A DNA stretch of 64,000 nt. It comes from Talinum fruticosum (taxonomy: Eukaryota > Streptophyta > Magnoliopsida > Caryophyllales > Talinaceae). The notes below the pieces were generated by a model, which did not search any database, was not told the DNA's origin, and saw only the letters and a list, made by a program, of their open reading frames with translations. The stretch spans positions 248,001-312,000 of the forward strand of contig JAITYX010000144.1 in the NCBI GenBank assembly GCA_021018815.1, read 5' to 3'. Positions 45,702 through 54,993 of the stretch are shown here, in pieces. The position numbers were made by a program, and so were the translations under genes. Position 1 is the stretch's first letter; each line of letters starts with the position of its first letter.

Positions 45702-47900
45702 ATGGAAGCAACTCGGAAAGAGGGTGAACAACATTGCACGCCTGAAAAATGGACAAGTCCTACACCCGTAATCAAAGAGTGAATACCCTTATGCGAGGAC
45801 GAGTTGAAACCGAAGGTAGGATTAGAGTTTGCCAACTTGGAAGAATGTGAGAAATTCTATAAATCTTATGGTCATCATGTTGGTTTTAGTATTCGGAAAT
45901 GGTCATCTAAGAAGGATAAGGAAAGTGTTGAAAAGTATAAGTATTTTGTATGTTCTAAACAAGGTCTTAGAAGAGTTTCTACTCCTCCAAATCCCAATCG
46001 ACGAATGAAGTTGACTAGGGAAGGATGTAATGCAATGATTGGTTACAGAAGAACAAAAAATGGAGCATATGTGCTTTTTAAGTTTCATGAAGGCCATACA
46101 CATTTACTTGCCACTCCAAGGAAACATCATATGTTAAATTCTAATAGAGGCGTAAATAGTGTGCATAGGACTTTATTCAAGTCACTCACTTGTGCCAATA
46201 TTGGTCCTTCTAAAGCTCACCGCATCATTAAGGAGCATGTAGGCAATTTTGAAAATGTTGGATGTAGTAAACAAGATTTGAAAAACTTTCGGAGAGACTT
46301 AAAAGCATTTATCAAGGATTCCGATGCCCAAACGTTTATTGAGAATTTTAAGAGGAAGTAAGACATTCATCCATCCTTTTATTTTGCCTATGAGTTAGAA
46401 GTTGATGGTACACTCAAACATGTGTTTTGGGCGGATACTATTGCAAGACTGAATTATTCTCTATATGGTGATGTTGTCTCTTTTGATATAACATATAACA
46501 CTAATCGATACAAAATGATATTTGCCCCATTCATTGGGTTAGATAACCATAGGCTATGTGTTACATTTGGGGCTACATTCTTGGGGGATGAAAAAGCAGA
46601 ATCATTTATGTGGTTATTTGATAAGTTTTTGGATGCAACGGGGGTCACATGCCTGTTTGTATTATTATTGATCAAGATCCTGCAATGAAAGTGGCAATTG
46701 AAGCAAAATTTCTGTCAACTACTTATAGATTTTGCATTTGGTATATAATGAGAAAATTGTCCGAGAAGGTGGGATTTTCTTTTAATAGTAACAATGATTT
46801 TCTTGCTCGATTTAAGTCATGTGTGTACAATTCAGAGAATCCAATAGAATTTGAAGAAAGGTCGCAAATTGTTATTCAAGATTTTGGATTGCAAAATAAT
46901 ACATTATTGTCTCATTTGTATGATATTCGAGAATGGTGGATATCTCGCATATTTTAGGGATTTATTTTTAGGAGAAGTGTTGAGGACAACATCAAGATCT
47001 GAAAGTGAGAATCGATTTTTAGTAATTTTACCAATCCACACTTGAGTCTGGTTGAGTTCTAGATACGATTTGAGAGTGCATTGGAACTGCAAAGACATGG
47101 GCACTTATAGGCGGATAATAATACTTCTAGTTCAGTGCTTATATTGAAGACCAACAAAGATTTGGAGAAGCATGCAGGTGAAATCTTTACTTAGGCTAAT
47201 TTTTATAAGTTTCAAGCTCAATTTTGGAATGCGTTTATGGATTGTGAGATTAAGGATAAGCAAGAAATGGATGAGGGAAAAATACTTATTGTAGCAAATA
47301 ATAGTTGAAACAAGGCTTTAAAAAGGCAAGTTATATATGACCCCTCCTCTCATGTGGCATATTGCTCATGTAAGATGTTTGAATGTGAAGGTATTCTTTG
47401 TTGCCACCTTTTATGTATTTTGAAGGGAAAGTCCTTGTGTGAATTGCCTTCCTATTATATTTTGAACCAATGGACTAAAATGCCTGGCAAGCAAACCAAA
47501 TTTTCATGTGCACAACATCCTTTTAGAGGGACGCTCTCAAATGGACCGTGAAGATAGGAAAATTTCAAGAAATTGGTTAGATTTCTTTGATTGCATGCAA
47601 GTTGCTGGTAGAGACCTTGAAAAGCTCGCAATTGTTGGCAATGGAATTCAAAATATTATGAAGGAGGTGAAGGAGTTGGGTGGTGATACAAGTGCAAGCA
47701 AAATAAGTGAGTTGGAATCGTTTCTTGGATCAAGTGCTCCTGAGAAAATTGACAGTCTTCCACATAAACAATGTAACACTAAAGGAAGCCATAAACGGAT
47801 TAAAGGTGGAAAAGAGAAGCAATGGAGCAACAAGCAAAACGGTTGAGACTTTGTAAAACTTGTGCATACACGCTCACCATGATAGTCGTAATTGTCTTAC
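45702..47900 (+). pseudogene. FAR1/FRS-type MULE transposase, broken
   Basis: Cut-and-paste transposase related to the light-signalling factors FHY3/FAR1. In order: FAR1 DNA-binding domain (45804-46100; LEECEKFYKSYGHHVGFSIR, CNAMIGYR, HEGHTHLL); MULE DDE core with FDITYNTNRYKMIFAPFIGL (46477-46536), then after a shift IIIDQDPAM (second Asp, about 46661) and PIEFEERS (Glu region, about 46840); SWIM finger CSCKMFECEGILCCH (47362-47406); and a C-terminal helical region with a zinc-knuckle-like end (HHDSRNC near 47877-47897). Breaks: in-frame TGA at 45780, TAA at 46359 where Gln is expected, and shifts near 46640, 46950 and 47850. A full product would be about 700 residues. Inactive as read. Confidence 0.85.
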
Positions 47901-48641
47901 AAGGGGATTTTCCTAACTTACGGTAAAAAATAGTTATGTTGTTTGTAATCTTTGATAATATAATTTTTTCCATACTCTAATAGTTTGAATGTTTTTTAAG
48001 ATCAAGTGAAGATGTGCTTGGTGTGTGTGTTCGATTACAAGGAGGAACTTTGAAGATTGTCGAAGACTAATCATGTTCCTTAACTATAGGTGTATTTTTT
48101 TCATTTGATTCAAATGAAAACAATGGTTGATTCGAATGTAATCCTTTTATCATTCGATTCGAATGTAAACAATGGTTGTAGCTGTCTCAATTCTATCTTC
48201 TTGGAAATCTTGACTATTTTGCATGAATATTCAGTCATTTGTTAATGTTTAGCAAAAGTATACATCCATTATGAACGAATATGCCATATTGAGCTTACTA
48301 AATTTATTTCGGGTAATTTCATGCTATCTTGAGCTTTTTAATTTTTTCTTACCATATTTGAGCTTTACGAATTCGAGATTTCGAATTTATTTCGATGACT
48401 TCGAATTTATTTGAAGCTAAAAATGTGTGTAAAAGTTAGTGGTAGTCCAACTTGAGGCTACTAGGGCCTTGGACAAGTGTAATACGTAGGAAAGGATGCT
48501 AATCAATGAAGAGAATGACTATCCAAACTTGAACATAAAATTCGAGCATATTGAGTTCTTAGTTCCAGTGAGAATTTTTTATTTTGGAATAATTTTTGTA
48601 TTTTTATTTGATGTCTAAAGCAAATTCTTAGTTGTAAACAG

Positions 48642-48708
48642 ACCTATGTGGGATTCGAACTCACATCTTTGTGTTATTACACATTACTCTACCTTTAAGC
48701 TAATAGGC
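48642..48708 (-). tRNA. tRNA-like sequence in the MULE (degenerate)
   Basis: Minus strand begins GCCTATTAGC, has a GGTAGAGT D-arm, an anticodon-arm hairpin around GTGTAATAACAC, and a T-arm GTGAGTTCGAATCCCAC followed by ATAGGT, which pairs with the 5' end. It is 67 nt, shorter than a normal tRNA, with a weak D-stem and irregular anticodon loop, so an acting tRNA is unlikely. A better-preserved relative lies at 52433-52501. Confidence 0.45.
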
Positions 48709-49141
48709 TTGCACATCTATGCACAATTATCGGTGGGGTGAGTATTAAGGAAGCGATAAAGCATCAAAGTGAGCCATACATACGAGTCTTGCAATTTTTG
48801 TGAGTTGGGAAGCTGATTTTGAGAAAGTCCTGTAGTTTTTGTGAGTCTATTGTACATCTATAGCCTCCATCACCATTAAACCCAACAAGGACTATATTCA
48901 CTTCAAGTGGACTTGAAAGGGAACCTATATTACAATAAATCAACAGGTGAATCGGTTCGAAAGTCCTTTTTGAATGTATCAATATGAACAGTTCTAGACA
49001 ATAACAATATGAACTCAACATTATATCAAATAGATAATTGAAAGCAATTAGAGGACTAGTGGAATACTTGAACGTATCAAACGAACAGATGACCATATAA
49101 GCGCAATGTATCAAAGTTCTAACTTTTACTTTCTGCTATAG

Positions 49142-49345
49142 GCCGGCAACGGAGCATCAATGAACCCGGTTCGGACACTGGGGCCAACCATAGCACCAAG
49201 AAACTTCAAAGGATTATGGATATATATTATTGCACCAATCCTTGGGGCACTTTGTGGGGCAGGTGTTTATACTCCTGTCAAGTTGCCTGAGGAAGATGAA
49301 GAAGCCCTCAAGCAGCCTTCAATAGCACGGAGCTTCAGGAGATGA
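49142..49345 (+). pseudogene. Captured last exon of a NIP5;1/NIP6;1-type aquaporin gene
   Basis: After an acceptor site (TTTCTGCTATAG), the frame reads AGNGASMNPVRTLGPTIAP, then a hydrophobic helix (LWIYIIAPILGALCGAGVYT), VKLPEEDEEALKQ and RSFRR before TGA. This is the second pore motif, sixth membrane helix and tail of a nodulin-26-like intrinsic protein. The NPV form of the second NPA box and the SFRR terminus are typical of the boric-acid channels NIP5;1/NIP6;1. Upstream exons are not found within the MULE, so this is a transduplicated 3' fragment. Part of the last intron seems to have been carried along. Confidence 0.85.
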
Positions 49346-50439
49346 ACAATTTATAGTAAAAGGTGTTTTCCTAAAAATCAAAATGGCCACTTTGTGTTCA
49401 TTCTAGTTGGTGTGGATTATAGATGCTCCATATTTCAGCACGAGTATGTTTATCACAAACAGAATGATGGACAAAAGGTCGAGATGCCTTCTTAGGAGGG
49501 AAAACCTAGTTTGTTGAGTGGTATCGGAGTTAATATTTGTACAAAGTTTCTTGACAAGTAATGCCTCCGTTACGTAATATTTTCCATATCGCGTAACTTT
49601 ACTTCGGGTGATGGCAACCTACCCCATTAATGCATATTTTCACTGGAAACCAGCCAGTGCCCCTAATTCATTTCTACCAATAATATGATTCATTAATCGA
49701 CTCGAAACCATGGGTCAATCTCATATCTTACGCTTATGACTTCAAACGTACAAACAAACCAATATGCCTCCTCCAAAACATATAAATCTAAAGAAATAGG
49801 TGGCGGGGAGAGACAAATAGAAAAGAGAAGAAACACAAGGAAATGAAACATTTTCTGGATTGATCACATTACATCATGTAAGCTTGGCTCGCAAAGCTTC
49901 TCATATATTAGTATAAAAGCTCCCATTGAAGTTGATTGCTCATTTGTGATCAAAGTTCAATGGAAGTAAAGCTCAACCCCACCCCCATTGACAAAACAGA
50001 AAAAAGCCTAAACACAATTGTGAGGGGTCCATATTACTAATCAACAAATTCACCCTCAAACATCAAACAAACCATCGAGTTGAATCTAAACCAAATGCTA
50101 ATTCATAGCGAAAATCACAGCCCTCAAATCTCAATCCAGCAAATAGATGATAAAATTTCGAAGCTAGTAACTTCCCAAACAAATTCAGCCGCAATGTAAT
50201 GAATAAAGATCAAGAATTAGACAGAAACCCTAGAGAGATAGAATCACACCTCACCGCGAGTGTGGAGGAAGAGCGCCGGTGACGGACAAGGAGGGAGAAC
50301 GCCGGTAACGAGAGAAGGAGGGAGAGCGCCGGTTCCGGTGGCGGTACTGAGCCAAGGAACAAAAGACGGGGAGGCGACGAGAGAAGAAGAGGGTTCGGGC
50401 TTGCAATATCCGAAATTCACGAGCATCGTGACCCGGGCT
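49346..50439. other. MULE interior, right side
   Basis: AT-rich to about 50240 with no recognised gene; some may be captured 3' UTR of the NIP gene. From 50240 it becomes G-rich (GGAGGGAGAGCGCCGGT words, 50280-50340), mirroring the CT-rich segment inside the left TIR. The 60-codon minus frame at 50426-50244 has no recognisable motif. Confidence 0.5.
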
Positions 50440-50777
50440 AAAATGTTCTTTGGAGTAGAGGCGACAGGGTGGCCGGCAAGTTGACGAACGTTACCAGGCG
50501 AGCGGAGGCGAGTGCCGGCGATGGAGCGATTCTTGCTAGCGGTGAGAGGTAGAGAGAGAGGGAGGGGATGCGAGAGGTAGAGAGAGAGAGTGCACTTGGA
50601 GTTTTTGTGAACATTGATGGACTTGCAGACATCGACCCCTCATTATTTTTTTGATATTTTTCTTTTTTTAATTGTTAATAATGGCCGATTAATGTAGACC
50701 GTTGGATTAAGATTAAAGAGTTAAGATTAGAAGTGCTTACCTATTGTTTGGTGCTTACCTATAGGGGTGCTTACTTG
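50440..50777 (-). repeat. MULE right terminal inverted repeat
   Basis: Inverted copy of 44731-45070. It carries an extra stretch of about 17 bp near the tip, where the GGTAAGCAC motif is present twice more than expected (CTTACCTATTGTTTGGTGCTT at about 50738). The left copy has the motif doubled, the right tripled, so the terminal repeats vary in number. Confidence 0.9.
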
Positions 50778-50780
50778 AAC

Positions 50781-50859
<79 letters not shown>
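50778..50859. repeat. (AT)n microsatellite between two MULE ends
   Basis: About 75 bp of perfect AT/TA repeat separates the right end of the first MULE from the left end of the second MULE-like element. The left end of the first MULE also abuts an AT run. Confidence 0.97.
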
Positions 50860-50862
<3 letters not shown>

Positions 50863-51891
50863 AGGGTTTAAGTGAGCTCACCCATTAGGTGAGCACTTTT
50901 AATCTCAATCATTGAATTTTGATTCAATGGCTGAGATTAAAAGAGGAATTTTTGATTTTAAAAAAATTTCTAGGAGAGGGGAGGACTGGAAAATCATTGT
51001 CATTTTCTATCCTCTCCAACCCTCCCAAGCGCTCTCCTTCTCTCTCTCTAACTCTCGCTCTCTCTCTCGTCTGCGAGACATCCTCTCGCCGGCGTCTAGC
51101 TCCGGCCGCTATCCTCTCATTCGCAGCCCTCCTTCCTCTCGCTCTGAATCAAGATCGTCGGTATCTCTGTCGCCTAAATCAAGATCGTCGATATCTCTGT
51201 TGCTCGAATCCCGACATTCCCTCTCCCTCTGTTTCTCGGTTCCTCCGGTTCTTCGCTCTCGCACACGGCTCCTTGACATTCCCTCTCCTCTCGCCTCTCG
51301 ACTCGCCGGAACACGTCGGCGTGTCTGCCGCCGTCATCTGTCTCTCTTCTCTTTGCATCCCTTCATAGCTGTCGCCGGACTCTCCTTCCCCGGCTATAAT
51401 CCCCAATCCAAGCACCCGATTGCCGGGAGATTCACATTTAGTCGAGTTCGTTCTCTCTTTCTTTCCACTCCTCAAAAATTAGATATACGATTTTATATAA
51501 CTCATGCTTAATTTGTTCTTTCTGTTGGATGGGTTTGTTTGCTCTAATTTGGGACATTTAGTTTGGTTCTGTATAATTCATGCTCTCTCAATCGAATATG
51601 CTTCAAAATTCTTGCTGAAATTGTGCTATTTTGGGTTTGTTTAGCTGAATCTCTTTATTACATCGCTGAAATTGTGTCTCTCTATGTCCGGAAGCAAAAT
51701 GCTTGCTAAAATTGTGTTAGGCGATACATGCTCAAAGAATTCAGTTTCGTCTTTATTTTTTATTTGAGTTTGCTGATTGAAATTGGGTAGCTTGGAGCAA
51801 TGTGTATCCGCTCTAAGCACAATTGTTGGAAATCCCGCTTCTTTTTTGGATGGAATATAGGATTCATGGATGATCTATCGGTGCCACTTAC

Positions 51892-52112
51892 TTGGAAGGA
51901 CGGGGGCAATCTTCATTCCTAGCATCGAAATGCTTGGAGTTGTTAGTTGATGACCGGAATCCTCAAGCATTTCTGGTGATGATCTCTTGTTATTCCTAGC
52001 ACCATCATTAGAAGTTGATTGCTTGTCCGGTTCATTGCTTCCTGGCAGCCTTAATTTGAGCTTGGTTGCTTCAAGATGCGAGATGATTTTCATAAGTCTC
52101 CGACCTTGCCAT
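51892..52112 (-). pseudogene. Captured first exon of an Aux/IAA gene
   Basis: On the minus strand, ATG at 52112 opens MARSETYENHL. After a one-base shift the frame reads HLEATKLKLRLPGSNEPDKQ, then NNKRSSPEMLEDSG and SMLGMKIAP, ending at a GTAAGT donor (complement of 51886-51891). This is the N-terminal part of Aux/IAA auxin-signalling repressors: the start MARSE, domain I (the family's LRLGLPG repressor motif reads LKLRLPG) and the NNKR stretch. Domains II-IV are absent. The shift is at a CTCG that reads through if it is CTG. Intron donor retention shows capture from genomic DNA, not cDNA. Confidence 0.72.
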
Positions 52113-52432
52113 TGTTTCGATCAAATCAATATTTTTCTCTATAATCAATCCTTCGATAGAAATTCAAACTCCTAGGCTGCTTATTGATCCCTTTTGATCA
52201 ATGAATACAAAACTAGCTTGTTTGAGACTTTGCTGATTAGATTGTACAAGTACTTGCAAGATTTTGTTGATTGTACCATTTCTGCAAGCTAGCTTTGTGA
52301 AGGGGTGTAAATTTGGGATAGGAGAGTTCCAACTATGGAACTACTTGCTTTTGCATTTAACACACAAGTCAAAACGGTTGTTGCAACTCTCTTGCTTTTA
52401 CATTTAACACACATGTCTATAAAACCTTGGAC

Positions 52433-52501
52433 GCCTATTAGCTCAATTGGTAGAGCATTTGTGTTATTACACAAAGATGTGGGTTCAAATCCCACATAGG
52501 C
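52433..52501 (+). tRNA. tRNA-like sequence with good Pol III boxes
   Basis: 69 nt: GCCTAT pairs with ATAGGC (6-bp acceptor), D-arm GCTC-AATTGGTA-GAGC (4 bp, box A TAGCTCAATTGG), anticodon arm TTTGT-loop-ACAAA with an 8-nt loop, and T-arm GTGGG-TTCAAAT-CCCAC (box B GGTTCAAATCC). The acceptor is one pair short and the anticodon loop is irregular, so the amino acid cannot be assigned. It is probably a tRNA pseudogene or the head of a tRNA-derived element. A diverged copy lies at 48642-48708. Confidence 0.5.
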
Positions 52502-53316
52502 TGAAAACAAAACTAGAAACATGCATGCATAAAAGTTGATCGAATAAGTACGATTGCTAGCAAGTTCGAGTATAGGATAGAACAAGTGCCGTTGCTAGCA
52601 AGACATGCGCTTAAAAGCTGAAGGAAGTTTATTTTTGAGCAGCCAAGGCTACGGACACGCCTAAAAATGAAGTTAGAAGGTTATACCATAGAGGAAAAAG
52701 TAGTAAAAGCAAGAGTTCCGATTTCACCATAATGAGTTCCTAATTTTCGGTAGAATTTTTTTATTTTTGAGACATTTTTTCCATTTATTGGTATGCAATA
52801 TTTGAGGTAGTTTTTAGTTATATTTTACACATCTTATGATGGATATGCCCTCTAATTGACAGATCATCCGAAATTGCGTTATCTCTTGGTTGATTGAATG
52901 AAGTTGGATCTAAATGGTTGATTGCATGTCATTACAAAGATGTTCTTTTATTATATCATTTTCATCATTCAGTTGACACCATTTCATAGATCAAAGTAAA
53001 TAATTCTTGGGGTTAGTTTACTCTACATGCATTTTTAGTATACAATTGTCCGGTTTGATGTTTCCGTTTCGGTGTCCCAACCTATGTGAAGGCCTAAATC
53101 TAATTTAAATTGTGAAGTATTTAGGGATTTATACAGTCACAATGATAAACATCATTCTGGTAACTATACTTTGGAAGTTCCATACATCTGCTCACCTGCT
53201 TATTCAATCCCCGTTACCTTACCCCGTACATACTACTCGTGTCTGTGTGGTATTCCGTATATATGTTGAAGGAAATACGTTGACGTTTTAAGTGTATATG
53301 TTTGTGCTGAAATCAG
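52502..53316. other. AT-rich spacer, possibly intron of the XPG-type fragment
   Basis: No coding sequence recognised. It ends in ...GTGCTGAAATCAG, a plausible splice acceptor for the XPG-type exon. 52113-52432 on the other side of the tRNA-like sequence is similarly featureless; part of it would be the captured Aux/IAA 5' flank. Confidence 0.45.
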
Positions 53317-53421
53317 GAACTCCTCCAAATGTTTGGCCTTCCATATATAATTGCACCTATGGAGGCGGAAGCTCGGTGTCCTTATACGGAGCTTACAAAC
53401 CTTATGGATGGAGTTGTCACT
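53317..53421 (+). pseudogene. XPG/RAD2-family nuclease exon (I-region), interrupted by retrotransposon
   Basis: After an AG acceptor, 35 codons without a stop read [20 protein letters not shown] followed by [15 protein letters not shown]. This is the start of the XPG-I domain of the plant XPG/RAD2 homologue (UVH3), whose next residues in the family are the active-site Asp-rich stretch (DDSD). The family role is 3' incision in nucleotide excision repair. The copia element begins exactly after the Thr codon (53419-53421), so the exon is cut there. It may be an authentic gene broken by insertion or another fragment carried by the MULE-like element. AEARC differs from the usual AEAQC. Confidence 0.75.
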
Positions 53422-54934
53422 CGAAGACTCGGACACTGCTCTATATCTTTCCGAGTCATGCAAAAGGAATCGGGTATAACGATGTCATTCATATAGAGTT
53501 TTGATTCCAAGGCATTCTCTGTGTCTTAGAAACATACTTGAATTAAATAGTATCCTTCCTATGCGATTCGGCATTCACATATCTCTTTAATCGTTTTTTA
53601 GTTAGCGACTCGGAAAAGTTGTTCTTTATTCCGAGTCCTTTCTCACTCGGAATCGACTTGTGATTATTTACTCTATCGTTTGCATAGTCGGCATTCATAG
53701 TTCATTTCATGCTTAGTCTATATCAAGTTCTTTCTCACTTTGATATTTGTCTGTTTCTTTTCTTAAGACTAAGTCATATGGAATTCGAGTATCATGGATA
53801 TTAGACTCAGAATATTCCATTTCCTTTCGACTCGGATAATCAATTGCGTAATTTCTCAAGATTATTTTGTTATCTCGTGTCTAACCTTGGACCAAAGTAT
53901 TTTATACTTTGAGAACCAAAGTTGTTTTACTTTTGTAGGTTATTCAATCGAGGATATCTTTTCAAAACTACAAAAGTAGCCGGCTTCGAACGTCAAATCA
54001 CTAGCGAGATATGGCTTTTCACCTTCCCTCGCTTTAGTCTCGGAAGATTGTGTCGAAGCCGTCCGCTTCAATATCCGAAAACTGGAACGCCAAGCCTAAC
54101 AGTGGTTTTCACCTCGGTTTTCATGACACAACCGATGGTTTTGGGACTTCCAAGAGAGTTAAACCGTTGTCCAACGTTCATATTTCAACGGATACTTTCG
54201 AGTGACTCGGAAAGCCTTTCTCAACGGTCACAGAGGACTCTCGGTCGGCAGATGGAAATAACGGCTACTCGCCTGGTCTTATCTATAAGAAGAAGCCACT
54301 TCACAAGACTTGAAGGTTGCAGAACATATTGTCTATACACTTACTTGTTCAAAGTTATTCTACTCTCAATCTTCAACTTACAACTCCCACTCTGTAATTC
54401 ATTACTTTCGAGTTGTAAGGTCTTGTACTTCGTTACAAACACTTCTTACATTCTTTGTAAGGTCCCTTGACTAAGCCTGTAAAGGTTAACTCAGCTTAGT
54501 TGTCCCTAGCTGTAAGGGTTATCTCAGCTAGGAAGTACTAGATCGGATAAGGTAACTTCGAGTCTAGGAAAATCTGTATAGGGTTGTCTAAGGGAGCAAC
54601 TCGGGTTCCGTCAAGTTCACGGTATTTTGTGGACTCAAAATAGTGGATTTGACTTCGTGTCTGGATTGACACGGGCCGTGGTTTTCTGCCCAGGAGGGTT
54701 TCCACGTAAATATTTCGTGTTCTCTTCCCGAGTTCATTCTAGACTCGAGACAGCATTAGTGCTCCCGCTTCTTCGATTCATTGCTTTCGAGTCCAATCTT
54801 TTCGACCCCGTGTTTAGACTCGGATTCTGTCTTGGTCACTTTTCCGCACAAAAGTGTGTGTTTTCGCAAAGATTTTTCCATCACCCTATTCACCCCCTCT
54901 AGGGTGACTCGAGACTCTCCCGAGCAAACCTTCA
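53422..54934 (+). repeat. 5' LTR of the SIRE-like element
   Basis: 1513 bp. It starts CGAAGACTCGGACACTGC, where the 3' LTR has TGAAG, and ends CGAGCAAACCTTCA, so the TG...CA ends are damaged on the left. TATA-like CTTATCTATAAGAAG occurs at about 54278. Against the 3' LTR it shows about two dozen one-base indels and fewer substitutions. Confidence 0.92.
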
Positions 54935-54936
54935 AT

Positions 54937-54949
54937 TGGTATCGAGCCT
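54937..54949 (+). other. Primer-binding site, Met-tRNA type (damaged)
   Basis: TTGGTATCGAGCC lies 2 bp after the 5' LTR. The usual initiator Met-tRNA-complementary site is TGGTATCAGAGC; here one A is missing, giving CG in place of CAG. Confidence 0.75.
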
Positions 54950-54993
54950 AGCCTTTCGGAAAGGATCTAACAGTCCAAAGGTTTAAAGATCGG

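Larger units (their letters stand above)
44731..50777 (+). mobile_element. Mutator-like element (MULE), 6.05 kb, FAR1-type transposase, long TIRs
   Basis: Terminal inverted repeats of about 340 bp (44731-45070 and 50440-50777) bound a FAR1/FRS-type transposase pseudogene (45702-47900), a tRNA-like sequence on the minus strand, and the last exon of a NIP aquaporin gene. The termini read CAAGTAAGCACCCC and, inverted, GGGGTGCTTACTTG. Both ends abut AT repeats, which hides any 9-11 bp target duplication. The element combines an autonomous-type structure (own transposase) with a captured host fragment. Confidence 0.85.
50860..53421. mobile_element. Second MULE-like element end with captured gene fragments (other end not in window)
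   Basis: Starts GGGAGGGTTTAAGTGAGCTC and continues ACCCATTAGGTGAGCACTTT, ATCTCAATCATTGAATTTTG. This matches the first MULE's plan (doubled GTAAGCAC-like motif, then TTAATCTTAATCCAACGG, then a CT/GC-rich part) but with different sequence. The CT- and GC-rich sub-terminal part runs to about 51400. Downstream are an Aux/IAA fragment, a tRNA-like sequence and an XPG-type exon. No inverted partner of this end was found before the copia insertion at 53422, so the far end, if any, lies beyond the window. Confidence 0.55.

Noticed and set aside
48764..49114. 116-codon minus-strand frame next to the NIP exon
   Set aside because: AT-rich, no recognisable domain, antisense to what is probably captured intron.
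50912..51511. 199-codon plus-strand frame, Ser/Arg/Leu-rich
   Set aside because: Lies in the CT-rich sub-terminal part of a MULE-like end; no motif, and the analogous part of the first MULE gives similar spurious frames.
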